64,000 nucleotides of DNA. Origin: Hyphomicrobiales bacterium. GTDB lineage: Bacteria > Pseudomonadota > Alphaproteobacteria > Rhizobiales > Rhizobiaceae. A program made the translations under genes and the position numbers. The notes under the pieces are model-generated. The model worked only from the letters and a program-made list of their open reading frames with translations, was not told the DNA's origin and searched no databases. Position 1 is the stretch's first letter. Every line of letters begins with the position of its first letter. The stretch spans positions 62,001 to 126,000 of the forward strand of contig UBXV01000027.1 in NCBI GenBank assembly GCA_900469625.1, in the 5' to 3' direction. Shown here piece after piece: positions 51,428 through 59,650 of this stretch.

Positions 51428-52515
51428 GCCCCGATTACAACCCATACGATCCCGGCGCGCCGCTCGATCCCCTGCCGGGACACTCCTCGCGTGGACGGCT
51501 GGAGCGCGTGCTGCGCCGCGGCGAATTTGCCGTGACCGCCGAGCTCAACCCGCCCGACAGCGCCAATCCGCAGGATGTCTATGAGCGCGCGGCGATCTTC
51601 GACGGCTGGGTCGACGGCATCAACGCGGTCGATGCGTCCGGCGCCAACTGCCACATGTCCTCGGTCGGCATCTGCGCCCTTTTGACCCGCATGGGCTATG
51701 CCCCGATCATGCAGATCGCCTGCCGCGACAAGAACCGCATCGCCATCCAGGGCGACGTGCTCGGCGCTTCCGCCATGGGCGTGCAGAACATCATGTGCCT
51801 GACGGGAGACGGCGTGCAGGCCGGCGACCAGCCGGGCGCCAAGCCCGTTTTCGACCTCGACTGCATGTCGCTGCTCGAAACCGTGCGCATCATGCGCGAC
51901 AACTCGAAATTCCTGTCGGGCCGCAAGCTGACGACGCCGCCGCAGGTGTTTCTCGGCGCCGCCATCAACCCCTTTGCGCCGCCCTACGACTTCCGCCCCT
52001 ATCGCCTCGCCAAGAAGATCGAGGCCGGCGCACAGTTCGTCCAGAGCCAGTACTGCTTCGACGTGCCGATGTTCCGCGAATACATGAAGAAGGTGCGCGA
52101 CCTCGGGCTCGACGAAAAGTGCTTCATCCTCGTCGGCGTCGGACCGATGGCATCGGCCAAGACAGCGCGCTGGATCCGCTCCAACGTGCCCGGCATCCAC
52201 ATTCCCGACAGCATCATCACGCGGCTCGAAGGCGCGCAGGACCAGAAGAAGGAAGGCAAGCAGCTCTGCATCGACATCATCAACGAGGTCAAGGAGATCA
52301 AGGGCGTCTCCGGCGTCCACGTCATGGCCTACCGCCAGGAAGAATATGTCGCAGAGATCGTGCATGAATCCGGCGTCTTGAAGGGCCGCCAGCCCTGGAA
52401 GCGCGAGACGCTGCCGGCCGATGCGCTGGTGGCCGAACGGCTGGAGCACATTCGCGAAGGCAAGGAAGAAAACCAGCAGGAGATGGCGGGCGCTGCAGCC
52501 CACCACCCTCACTGA
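51424..52515 (+). CDS. metF: MetF-type methylenetetrahydrofolate reductase
   Basis: 363-residue TIM-barrel flavoprotein of the MTHFR family, somewhat longer than E. coli MetF (296). The catalytic Glu region is AVTAELNPPDSANPQDV, with GVQNIMCLTGDGVQ and AQFVQSQYCFDVPMF as folate/flavin-binding segments. It interconverts methylene-THF and methyl-THF. It overlaps the MetV-like gene by four bases and is 99 bp upstream of a methyl-THF:corrinoid methyltransferase, so in this operon it probably oxidises methyl-THF derived from demethylation; direction is inferred. Confidence 0.92.
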   Translation: MSPDYNPYDPGAPLDPLPGHSSRGRLERVLRRGEFAVTAELNPPDSANPQDVYERAAIFDGWVDGINAVDASGANCHMSSVGICALLTRMGYAPIMQIACRDKNRIAIQGDVLGASAMGVQNIMCLTGDGVQAGDQPGAKPVFDLDCMSLLETVRIMRDNSKFLSGRKLTTPPQVFLGAAINPFAPPYDFRPYRLAKKIEAGAQFVQSQYCFDVPMFREYMKKVRDLGLDEKCFILVGVGPMASAKTARWIRSNVPGIHIPDSIITRLEGAQDQKKEGKQLCIDIINEVKEIKGVSGVHVMAYRQEEYVAEIVHESGVLKGRQPWKRETLPADALVAERLEHIREGKEENQQEMAGAAAHHPH

Positions 52516-52614
52516 CGACGTTCACAGACACACCGGCGCCGGCAAGCCCGGCCGCTTTCATCGATCAACGGGTGCGATAACGAAACCCGACGCCACAGGA
52601 TCAAAGGATCTGAC

Positions 52615-53580
52615 ATGACCCGTACCATCGTCGCTTCCGCCACCCGCGAAATCATCATCGGCTTCGACCAGCCCTTTTGCGTCATCGGCGAGCGCATCAA
52701 CCCGACCGGCCGCAAGAAGCTGGCCGCCGAAATGATCGAGGGCAATTTCGACACCGTGATCAAGGATGCGCTGGAACAGGTGGCAGCCGGTGCAACCATG
52801 CTCGACGTCAATGCCGGCGTCACCGCCGTCAACCCGAACGAGACCGAACCGCCGCTGCTCGTCAAGACGCTGGAAATCGTCCAGGGCCTCGTCGACGTGC
52901 CGCTGTCGATCGACAGCTCCGTGTCGGCGGCGATCGAGGCGGCCCTGCGCGTCGCCAAGGGGCGGCCGCTGGTCAACTCGGTGACGGGCGAAGAGGAAAA
53001 GCTCGAGGCGATCCTGCCGCTTTGCAAGAAATACGACGTGCCGGTGGTCGCCATCTCCAACGACGAGACCGGCATTTCGATGGATCCGGATGTGCGCTTT
53101 GCCGTTGCCAAGAAGATTGTCGAGCGCGCCATGGATCACGGCATCAAGCCGCACGACATCGTCGTCGATCCGCTGGTCATGCCGATTGGCGCGCTGGGCG
53201 ACGCTGGCCGCCAGGTGTTTGCGCTGCTGCGCCGTCTGCGCGAGGAGCTGAAGGTCAACACCACCTGCGGCCTTTCCAACATCTCCTTCGGCCTGCCGCA
53301 TCGCCACGGCATCAACGCCGGCTTCATCCCCATGGTCATCGGCGCCGGCATGACGTCGGCGATCATGAACCCCTGCCGCCCGCAGGAAATGGAGGCCGTT
53401 CGCGCCGCCAATGTGCTCAACGGCACCGACGCCAACTGCACCAACTGGATCAGGACGTACCGCGACCACAAGCCGGCAGAAGGCGGCCACGCCGTGGCGG
53501 CAGCAGCAACACCGGCAGCCTCCGGCGGCCGTCGCGGCGGCCGCGCTGGACGCACCGGCGGGGCTGCGGCAAGCGAATAG
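52615..53580 (+). CDS. Methyl-THF:corrinoid methyltransferase (pterin-binding, MtgA/AcsE type)
   Basis: 321-residue pterin-binding TIM barrel. ERINPTGRKKL at the N-terminus, LDVNAG in the middle and TTCGLSNISFGLPHR are the diagnostic motifs of methyl-THF methyltransferases (AcsE, MtgA, MtvA). It should transfer the methyl group between the corrinoid protein and THF. It lacks the homocysteine domain of MetH. The C-terminal 30 residues are Ala/Gly/Arg-rich (GGRRGGRAGRTGG), beyond the fold. The ATG follows AAAGGATCTGAC. Confidence 0.92.
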   Translation: MTRTIVASATREIIIGFDQPFCVIGERINPTGRKKLAAEMIEGNFDTVIKDALEQVAAGATMLDVNAGVTAVNPNETEPPLLVKTLEIVQGLVDVPLSIDSSVSAAIEAALRVAKGRPLVNSVTGEEEKLEAILPLCKKYDVPVVAISNDETGISMDPDVRFAVAKKIVERAMDHGIKPHDIVVDPLVMPIGALGDAGRQVFALLRRLREELKVNTTCGLSNISFGLPHRHGINAGFIPMVIGAGMTSAIMNPCRPQEMEAVRAANVLNGTDANCTNWIRTYRDHKPAEGGHAVAAAATPAASGGRRGGRAGRTGGAAASE

Positions 53581-53621
53581 GTTTTCGGTCAGCGTCGAAC
53601 CGCGACCAGAGGAACAATCCG

Positions 53622-53927
53622 TTGACGAGAAGCTACCTGCGCCTCTTTGCCGTGATCGTTCCCTTGGCCCTCATCGCACGATACGTGCTGTTTGAGGATG
53701 CGGCCGAGTTCAAAAGGTTCTACGCTGCGCTCAGGATCTACGTTCTGCCGGTCCTGTTCGCAAACCTCGCCGTGCTTGCCGTCATACTACTGGCGGCATT
53801 CACCAAGAGGATCGACTTCGGCTCGCAGGAAAGAGTCATAAAGGTCTTTTCCTGGGCAAGCTCGATCACACTGGCGGCAGCGTTTGCCTGGGCAATCGCA
53901 GCCGTAAAGCTCACCACGGCATCATAG
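53622..53927 (+). CDS. Small three-helix membrane protein, unknown
   Basis: 101-residue protein with three membrane helices (about 5-22, 38-60 and 77-97). The start is a TTG that follows AGAGGAA. It lies 41 bp after the methyl-THF methyltransferase gene in the same operon. No recognised family. It could anchor the complex to the membrane or be unrelated; position is the only evidence. Confidence 0.6.
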   Translation: MTRSYLRLFAVIVPLALIARYVLFEDAAEFKRFYAALRIYVLPVLFANLAVLAVILLAAFTKRIDFGSQERVIKVFSWASSITLAAAFAWAIAAVKLTTAS

Positions 53928-53974
53928 TCAGGCATCCGACCGCCGCTGTCGCGGCACAAGAGTAGGGATCAACG

Positions 53975-54322
53975 ATGACAACGCGCCGACTTCACCTGGA
54001 CACGTTCACGCTCTTTTTCGAGGCTCCATTCGTGATGGCACTTCGGCTGCACGAGATGCAGATGGCGGCCCTGACCGGCAAGAGCCAGGATTCGACCGAG
54101 ATCACCCGCATGGTTTCGGAGAAGGTCGCGGCCACCGCCGAGAGCGCGATGGCGGTGAACATGGCACTCTGGCGCGCCGCCTTCGACAACACGATGCGGC
54201 TGATGACCGGCGGCAACGCGTCGTTCGGCCTGGGCGGCACGGCGATCGCCGCCGCCGCGCTCAAGCCCTACGGCACACGCGTGCGCGGCAATGCACGGCG
54301 GCTGTCGCGCAAATCGTCGTGA
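53975..54322 (+). CDS. Phasin-like hypothetical protein
   Basis: 115-residue protein with helical content and hydrophobic stretches such as LFFEAPFVMALRLHEMQM and VNMALWRAAFDNTMRLM, resembling phasin-like proteins; the C-terminus is basic (RVRGNARRLSRKSS). The ATG lies 47 bp after the small membrane protein. No firm family. It is inside the C1 operon between the methyl-THF methyltransferase and RACo genes. Confidence 0.6.
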   Translation: MTTRRLHLDTFTLFFEAPFVMALRLHEMQMAALTGKSQDSTEITRMVSEKVAATAESAMAVNMALWRAAFDNTMRLMTGGNASFGLGGTAIAAAALKPYGTRVRGNARRLSRKSS

Positions 54323-54483
54323 ACCGATAGGCCCGCGGGCGCACAACCCGCGGGAAATGATGCTCGCAGATCTTTCCATGTCGGGATCTGACAACTATCA
54401 GGCTGCATTCCGGTGCAGTCTGGAGCCGTTTACCCGTGCTTGGGCTCACCAGCCGAAGCGGGCTTTAGGAAAGACAGAACAGA

Positions 54484-56556
54484 ATGCGCATCGAAGGCAC
54501 TTCCGAGATCGAGACCAACATGACCGAAGCCGCGCATACGGATCCCCTCGTTCTGTTCATGCCGTCGGGCAAGCGCGGCCGGTTTCCGGTCGGAACCCCG
54601 GTGCTCGATGCCGCCCGCTCGCTCGGCGTCTATGTCGAAAGCGTATGCGGCGGCCGCGCCACCTGCGGACGCTGTCAGATCGAGGTGCAGGAAGGCAACT
54701 TCGCCAAGCACAAGATCGTCTCCTCCAACGATCATATCTCGCCGCTCGGCCCCAAGGAGCAGCGCTACGCCTCCGTGCGCGACCTGCCGGACGGGCGGCG
54801 CCTGTCCTGTTCCGCCCAGATCCTCGGCGATCTCGTCATCGACGTGCCGCAGGACACCGTCATCAACGCGCAGGTGGTGCGCAAGGCTGCCACCGACCGC
54901 GTGATCGAGCGCAACGCCGCCATCCAGCTCTGCTATGTCGAGGTCGACGAGCCCGACATGCACAAGCCGCTCGGCGATCTCGACCGCCTCAAGGTGATGC
55001 TGGAAAAGGACTGGGGCTGGAAGGATCTGCTGATCGCGCCGCACCTGATCCCGCAGGTACAGGGCATCCTGCGCAAGGGCAATTTTGCCGTCACCGCCGC
55101 CATCCACCGCGACATGGATTCATCGCGCCCCTTCATCGTCGGCCTGTGGCCGGGCCTGAAGAACGAGGCCTATGGCATCGCCTGCGACATCGGCTCGACG
55201 ACCATCGCCATGCATCTCGTCTCGCTGCTGTCGGGCCGTATCGTCGGCTCGTCGGGCACCTCGAACCCGCAGATCCGCTTCGGCGAGGATCTGATGAGCC
55301 GCGTTTCCTACGTGATGATGAACCCGGATGGCCGCGAGGCCATGACCAAGGCGGTGCGCGAGGCGGTCAACAGCCTGATCGGCAAGGTCTGCGCCGAAGG
55401 TGAGGTCGACCGCCACGACATTCTCGACATGGTCTTCGTCGGCAACCCGATCATGCACCATCTGTTCCTCGGCATCGACCCGACCGAACTCGGCCAGGCG
55501 CCGTTCGCGCTCGCCGTTTCCGGCGCGCTGCAGTACTGGGCGCACGAGATCGACATCGACGTCAATCGCGGCGCAAGGCTCTACATGCTGCCCTGCATCG
55601 CCGGCCATGTCGGCGCCGATGCCGCCGGCGCCACGCTTTCCGAAGGGCCGTACCGCCAGGACAAGATGATGCTGCTCGTCGATGTCGGCACCAATGCCGA
55701 GATCGTGCTCGGCAACAGGGAGCGTGTCGTCGCCGCCTCCTCGCCGACAGGACCCGCCTTCGAGGGGGCCGAGATCTCCTCGGGCCAGCGCGCAGCACCC
55801 GGCGCCATCGAGCGCGTGCGCATCGACCCCGAAACGCTCGAGCCGCGCTTCCGCGTCATCGGCGTCGACAAGTGGTCCGATGAGGAGGGATTTGCGGAAG
55901 CCGCCGCCTCCGTCGGCGTCACCGGCATCTGCGGCTCGGCGATCATCGAGATCGTCGCCGAGATGTATCTCTCCGGCATCATCTCGCAGGACGGCGTCGT
56001 CGACGGCGCGATGGCGGCAAAAAGCCCGCGCATCATCCCGAACGGCCGCACCTTCTCCTACCTGCTGCACGAGGGCCAGCAGCGCATCACCGTGACGCAG
56101 AACGACATCCGCGCCATCCAGCTCGCGAAAGCCGCCCTTTATGCCGGCATCAAGCTGCTGATGGAAAAGCTCGATATCGACCATGTCGACACCATCCGCT
56201 TTGCCGGCGCCTTCGGCTCCTTCATCGATCCGAAATACGCCATGGTGCTGGGTCTGATCCCGGACTGCGATCTCGAGGAAGTGAAGGCCGTCGGCAATGC
56301 CGCCGGCACCGGCGCGCTGATGGCGCTCCTGAACCGCGGCCACCGCCGCGAGATCGAGCAAACCGTCAGCAAAATCGAGAAGATAGAAACGGCTCTTGAA
56401 TCAAAGTTTCAGGAGCATTTCATCAACGCCATGGCGATGCCAAACAAGGTCGACGCCTTCCCGAAGCTCTCTCAGGTCGTCACCTGGCCAGAACCCAAGG
56501 TGGCAGCGGACGATGGCGAAGGCGGCGGCCGCAGGCGCAGGCGCAGCCGGGAGTAA
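54484..56556 (+). CDS. RACo-like ASKHA corrinoid reactivase (DUF4445)
   Basis: 690-residue protein. An N-terminal [2Fe-2S] ferredoxin domain has C55, C61, C64 and C109. The middle and C-terminal ASKHA/DUF4445 domains include IACDIGSTTIAMHL, VDVGTNAEIVLGN and RFAGAFGSFIDP. RACo proteins use ATP to re-reduce Co(II) corrinoid to Co(I), repairing oxidised methyltransferase systems. The end is Gly/Arg-rich (GEGGGRRRRRSRE). It is the last gene of the C1 operon, about 160 bp after the phasin-like gene. Confidence 0.93.
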   Translation: MRIEGTSEIETNMTEAAHTDPLVLFMPSGKRGRFPVGTPVLDAARSLGVYVESVCGGRATCGRCQIEVQEGNFAKHKIVSSNDHISPLGPKEQRYASVRDLPDGRRLSCSAQILGDLVIDVPQDTVINAQVVRKAATDRVIERNAAIQLCYVEVDEPDMHKPLGDLDRLKVMLEKDWGWKDLLIAPHLIPQVQGILRKGNFAVTAAIHRDMDSSRPFIVGLWPGLKNEAYGIACDIGSTTIAMHLVSLLSGRIVGSSGTSNPQIRFGEDLMSRVSYVMMNPDGREAMTKAVREAVNSLIGKVCAEGEVDRHDILDMVFVGNPIMHHLFLGIDPTELGQAPFALAVSGALQYWAHEIDIDVNRGARLYMLPCIAGHVGADAAGATLSEGPYRQDKMMLLVDVGTNAEIVLGNRERVVAASSPTGPAFEGAEISSGQRAAPGAIERVRIDPETLEPRFRVIGVDKWSDEEGFAEAAASVGVTGICGSAIIEIVAEMYLSGIISQDGVVDGAMAAKSPRIIPNGRTFSYLLHEGQQRITVTQNDIRAIQLAKAALYAGIKLLMEKLDIDHVDTIRFAGAFGSFIDPKYAMVLGLIPDCDLEEVKAVGNAAGTGALMALLNRGHRREIEQTVSKIEKIETALESKFQEHFINAMAMPNKVDAFPKLSQVVTWPEPKVAADDGEGGGRRRRRSRE

Positions 56557-56635
56557 CGACTGACCTCTTCCAACTCCGAGCGGACACCCCGCCGAATTGA
56601 CGGCTGGACTGGTTAAACAGTCGAGTGCGCCATCC

Positions 56636-56690
56636 CCTTCTCCCCGCCTGCGGGAAGAAGGTCGCGGCAGCGGGATGAAGGGCGGCCGCG
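56636..56690. repeat. Dispersed palindromic element, copy 2
   Basis: CCTTCTCCCCGCC-T-GCGGGAAGAAGG followed by CGCGGCAGCGGGATGA. It is an imperfect copy of the element at 34500-34552, in the gap after the RACo gene. The rest of that 257 bp gap shows nothing recognised. Confidence 0.8.
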
Positions 56691-56813
56691 ACGGCCTACG
56701 ATCACGTCAAACGCCCACCTCGCCGATCCCCCGATCAAGAAAGACGCCAACAGACCTCGCCTGCAACGTCCGGGACGGGATCAGGCAAGCGTCCGACCGA
56801 ACCTTGAGAAGCC

Positions 56814-57467
56814 CTAACCACCCAGCGCGATCGTCACGGCGACGAGCACGGCGCCGATCGCCGCCATGGCGAAGGCCATCGGCCAGGGGCTTCGGCCCAT
56901 GTACTGGCCGAGCCGTGCGCCGACGGCAAAGAGCATGACGAGCGCGATGGCGTTCGAAACGCGCATGGCGACATCGATCCGCTCTATGAACAGGAAGGGA
57001 ATGCTTGGCGGCAGCGTCGAGATCGCGACCAGCGCAAAGATTGCAAGCGCTGCCTTGAGGTCTGCCCCCGTGACGACGGATTGGCGGCCGGTGCGCGGCA
57101 GATCCCGGGCGCGGAGAAGCAGGGCGTCGATCTCGGGCTCGGACGCAACCAACCTGACAGTGTCGGGCAGATTGTCCAAGAACCGCTGGCGCGACCGTTC
57201 GAGCGGCTCGCGCCGGAGCGCGTCAATGAAGCCGCGGCGCCTCACCCGCTCCACCGCGTTCGTCAGCACGTGCATGACGCCGTCGACGATGCCCCAGGCG
57301 AGATTGCAGCCGAAAGCGGCAACGAGGACGGCATTGACCTTCTCGCCGCCGCCGACGGCCGCACTCATCGTGCCGGTGAAGGACAACGCCATCAGCAGCC
57401 CGAAGATGATCTCCGACAGCCGATCGATCGGATCGAGAATGCCACGCGGCCGGTCATCTTTTCCCAT
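56814..57467 (-). CDS. VIT1/CCC1-like membrane protein
   Basis: 217-residue membrane protein with hydrophobic segments near both ends (residues about 20-70, 140-215) and a soluble charged middle. IIFGLLMALSFTGTM and AAFGCNLAWGIVDGVMHVL resemble the VIT family of metal transporters, with the first part retaining the Gly-rich helix. Substrate (iron or manganese) unknown. It is 57 bp downstream of the LysR gene in the same direction and may be its target. Confidence 0.75.
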   Translation of the reverse strand: MGKDDRPRGILDPIDRLSEIIFGLLMALSFTGTMSAAVGGGEKVNAVLVAAFGCNLAWGIVDGVMHVLTNAVERVRRRGFIDALRREPLERSRQRFLDNLPDTVRLVASEPEIDALLLRARDLPRTGRQSVVTGADLKAALAIFALVAISTLPPSIPFLFIERIDVAMRVSNAIALVMLFAVGARLGQYMGRSPWPMAFAMAAIGAVLVAVTIALGG

Positions 57468-57523
57468 GCCACCCCCATGGCGAAGGTCAGCGGTTCACGC
57501 AGGGACCGCGACCTGACGTTCGG

Positions 57524-58447
57524 TCAGGCCACAGCGGATGCGAGCCGAACCTCGCCCGCCTGTATCCTCAGTTCGGCGAAAGCGTCGCGGACATGGTCGG
57601 CCACAGCCAGAACCGGCGCCGACGCACTGTCGATCACCTGCAGGCCGATATCATAGTGGCCGAGATCTGGAAGACCGTCACGTTCGCCCAGTTGCACCAT
57701 GTCGCCCTGGACAAGGTAACGCGGCAGCGGCGCGATCGCGAGGCCGGCGAGAACGGCCGCACGCTGGCCCGTGGTATAGGCACTGAGAAAGGCGATGCGG
57801 AACTTGCGGCCGGCGCGCTGCAGCTTCTCCACCGCATCGGCCCGCCAGACGCAGCCATCCTCCCACATCGACACCGGCAGCGGGTCCTTGAGATGCGCAT
57901 TGCCGCATTTGGCGCCGGCCCAGACCAGCTTCTCCTGCATCAGGATCTCTGCGTTCCTCGAGGACACAGCGGTCAGGCTGTTGAAGATGGCGATGTCCAG
58001 GCGATGCTCGTCGACCCGCTTGCGCATGGCGGTGCTCATGCCGATCGAAACGTCGACCGTCACGTTCGGATAGGATTCGGCAAAGCGCTTGAGTACCTCC
58101 GGCAGGATGCGCTCGCCGACATCTTCCGGTGCCCCGACGCGCACGACGCCGTTCATGTCCGGCAGCAGGAAGCGCGACACCGTCTCGTTGTTGAGCGCCA
58201 GCAGGCGGCGGGCAAAGCCGAGCAGCAATTCGCCCTTCGGCGTCAGCGACACGGAGCGCGCATCGCGCAGGAACAGCGTACAGCCGAGCAGCTCCTCCAG
58301 CTTCTTGATCTGCATCGAGACGGCTGACGGCGTGCGGTAGACGGTCTCGGCCGCAGTGGTGAAGTTGCCGGTCTCGGCGATCGCGACAAAAGTCTTCAGC
58401 ACATCCATTTCCAGAAGCGGAAGCGCGTGGCGCATCATCATGTTCAT
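57524..58447 (-). CDS. LysR-family transcriptional regulator
   Basis: 307-residue LTTR. The helix-turn-helix (about 15-75) includes DVLKTFVAIAETGNFTTAAE and TPSAVSMQIKKLEELLG. The ligand-binding domain (about 95-300) includes VRVGAPEDVGERILPEVLK. The ATG at 58447 has GAGGAT upstream; a TTG 18 bases earlier is less likely. It is divergent from a small gene and a DUF1127 gene; GTTTGA repeats lie in both intergenic stretches. Ligand unknown. Confidence 0.9.
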   Translation of the reverse strand: MNMMMRHALPLLEMDVLKTFVAIAETGNFTTAAETVYRTPSAVSMQIKKLEELLGCTLFLRDARSVSLTPKGELLLGFARRLLALNNETVSRFLLPDMNGVVRVGAPEDVGERILPEVLKRFAESYPNVTVDVSIGMSTAMRKRVDEHRLDIAIFNSLTAVSSRNAEILMQEKLVWAGAKCGNAHLKDPLPVSMWEDGCVWRADAVEKLQRAGRKFRIAFLSAYTTGQRAAVLAGLAIAPLPRYLVQGDMVQLGERDGLPDLGHYDIGLQVIDSASAPVLAVADHVRDAFAELRIQAGEVRLASAVA

Positions 58448-58484
58448 GGCGGCATCCTCGATCAATAAAACTGAAAGAAAGGTT

Positions 58485-58510
58485 CACATCATTTCGTTTG
58501 ATTGAACATC
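58485..58510. promoter_or_regulatory. TTCGTTTGA motif upstream of LysR gene
   Basis: CATCATTTCGTTTGATTGAAC lies between the divergent LysR gene and a small gene. The core TTCGTTTGA (58493-58501) recurs at 58901-58909 upstream of the DUF1127 gene. Likely a binding site for the LysR protein. Confidence 0.5.
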
Positions 58511-58561
58511 AGCAAAGACCGATAGTCAAGCTGCAAGGACGCCAAAGGAAGGAAACCAGTC

Positions 58562-58882
58562 ATGTCCGCGACAGCAATGGCCTTCGCCGCCCCGCTGGAC
58601 ATCCGGCACGCGAGCAAGGTGAAACCGAGGATGAACCACACGCCCGAACACGTGGTGCAGATCATTACGATCACGCCTGCCCTCAAGTCCAATCCCGACG
58701 GCGATCTGGTTCTCTCACTCCTCAACCGCGTGCAAACGCTGATCGACGGCATAGCGCGCAAACGCCAGGCAAAACGCATCGCCCGAAATCGGGTGGAAGC
58801 TTACCGCGAACTGGCGAAACTGCCGAAGCGGGTCCGCAACGACCTCCTCTTCGGCGAGACACCAAATGATCACCAAGTTTGA
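58562..58882 (+). CDS. Small hypothetical protein, basic C-terminus
   Basis: 106-residue soluble protein. The C-terminal half is basic and helical (RKRQAKRIARNRVEAYREL). The ATG follows AAGGAAGGAAA. No recognised family; the tail loosely resembles DUF1127-like proteins. It is divergent from the LysR gene and followed by the DUF1127 gene, so both may be controlled by LysR. Confidence 0.65.
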   Translation: MSATAMAFAAPLDIRHASKVKPRMNHTPEHVVQIITITPALKSNPDGDLVLSLLNRVQTLIDGIARKRQAKRIARNRVEAYRELAKLPKRVRNDLLFGETPNDHQV

Positions 58883-58909
58883 TGAAAAACATCAAACATA
58901 TTCGTTTGA
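58877..58909. promoter_or_regulatory. GTTTGA/TCAAAC repeat cluster (LysR box)
   Basis: GTTTGATG-AAAAA-CATCAAAC forms a perfect 8 bp stem (58877-58897), and TCAAAC-N6-GTTTGA forms an inverted repeat (58892-58909). It lies 71 bp before the DUF1127 start codon. The TTCGTTTGA core matches the site beside the LysR gene. Confidence 0.55.
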
Positions 58910-58979
58910 ATGATGATTAGGGTTGCGACATATTCACATCGTGGTCGCGACCTCTGAGGCACTCAGAAGGAGCCATGAA

Positions 58980-59183
58980 ATGTCTACCATCCATTTTTCC
59001 CAGACCTCGGAGCGGGCAACCTCCCACTCGTCCATCCCGGGTCTCTTCAATCTTCGTGCACGCGCCTGGGCTGCCTGGAAGCGCTTTGCCAACGAGCGTG
59101 CCCTTGAGAACCTGTCCTACGACACGTTGAAGGACATCGGCTTTCCCTCGGTCGACGATGCGGTGCACAAGACCGAACAATGA
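58980..59183 (+). CDS. DUF1127 (YjiS-like) small protein
   Basis: 67-residue protein. The C-terminal DUF1127 core is ERALENLSYDTLKDIGFPSVDD, split by a helix; the basic, Trp-rich middle (ARAWAAWKRFANERAL) is typical. DUF1127 proteins are small RNA-binding or phosphate/stress-related regulators in rhizobia and Agrobacterium. The ATG at 58980 follows AAGGAG. A LysR-type box lies just upstream. Confidence 0.88.
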   Translation: MSTIHFSQTSERATSHSSIPGLFNLRARAWAAWKRFANERALENLSYDTLKDIGFPSVDDAVHKTEQ

Positions 59184-59650
59184 ATGACCGCGTAACCTGT
59201 TTTCGGGGACCCAAGACCCCGAGACCGAACCGCTGAAGGGCATCGTCGACAAGACGGTGCCCTTCCTGCTTTCGGGCCTGCTTTCTCGCTTTCGTTGGCG
59301 CTTTTCGCCCCTTCGCGGCGCTTGCCCGCCCATCGTGCCAACTTGTCCGATACCGACACCCGGCGCCCTCACCGTTCCCGCGTCGCTTTCGGCAAACACA
59401 ACCCAGGGACGTTATTTCCGAAAATTGCGCATCCCTGGCGTTTCTTGTCAGATTGCGTCAGTTGCCGCGGCAAATCTGTCGCATTCCTTACAAAGACCCC
59501 CAGGCCGGCCAAGCGGTGGCTTTCAGGCCCAATGTCGCAATGCGAAATCTCTTTGCGGTCGCGGGTTTCCATGTCAGTGTCGCAAACAGACAAGCTGCAC
59601 GGTATCTTCCAAGCGACGAATATACGGCATCGCCAAGCATGGGAAGCCTC
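59184..59650 (+). promoter_or_regulatory. Promoter region of the GlxA-type regulator with TGTCGC half-sites
   Basis: 467 bp. Near the gene lie TGTCGC (59533-59538), GGTCGC (59557-59562) and TGTCGC-N8-AA (59578-59593); the last two are 21 bp apart, two helical turns, in direct orientation. This is the arrangement expected for autoregulation by a GlxA/ArgR/GbdR-type activator. The left part of the gap shows no recognised gene. Confidence 0.5.
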
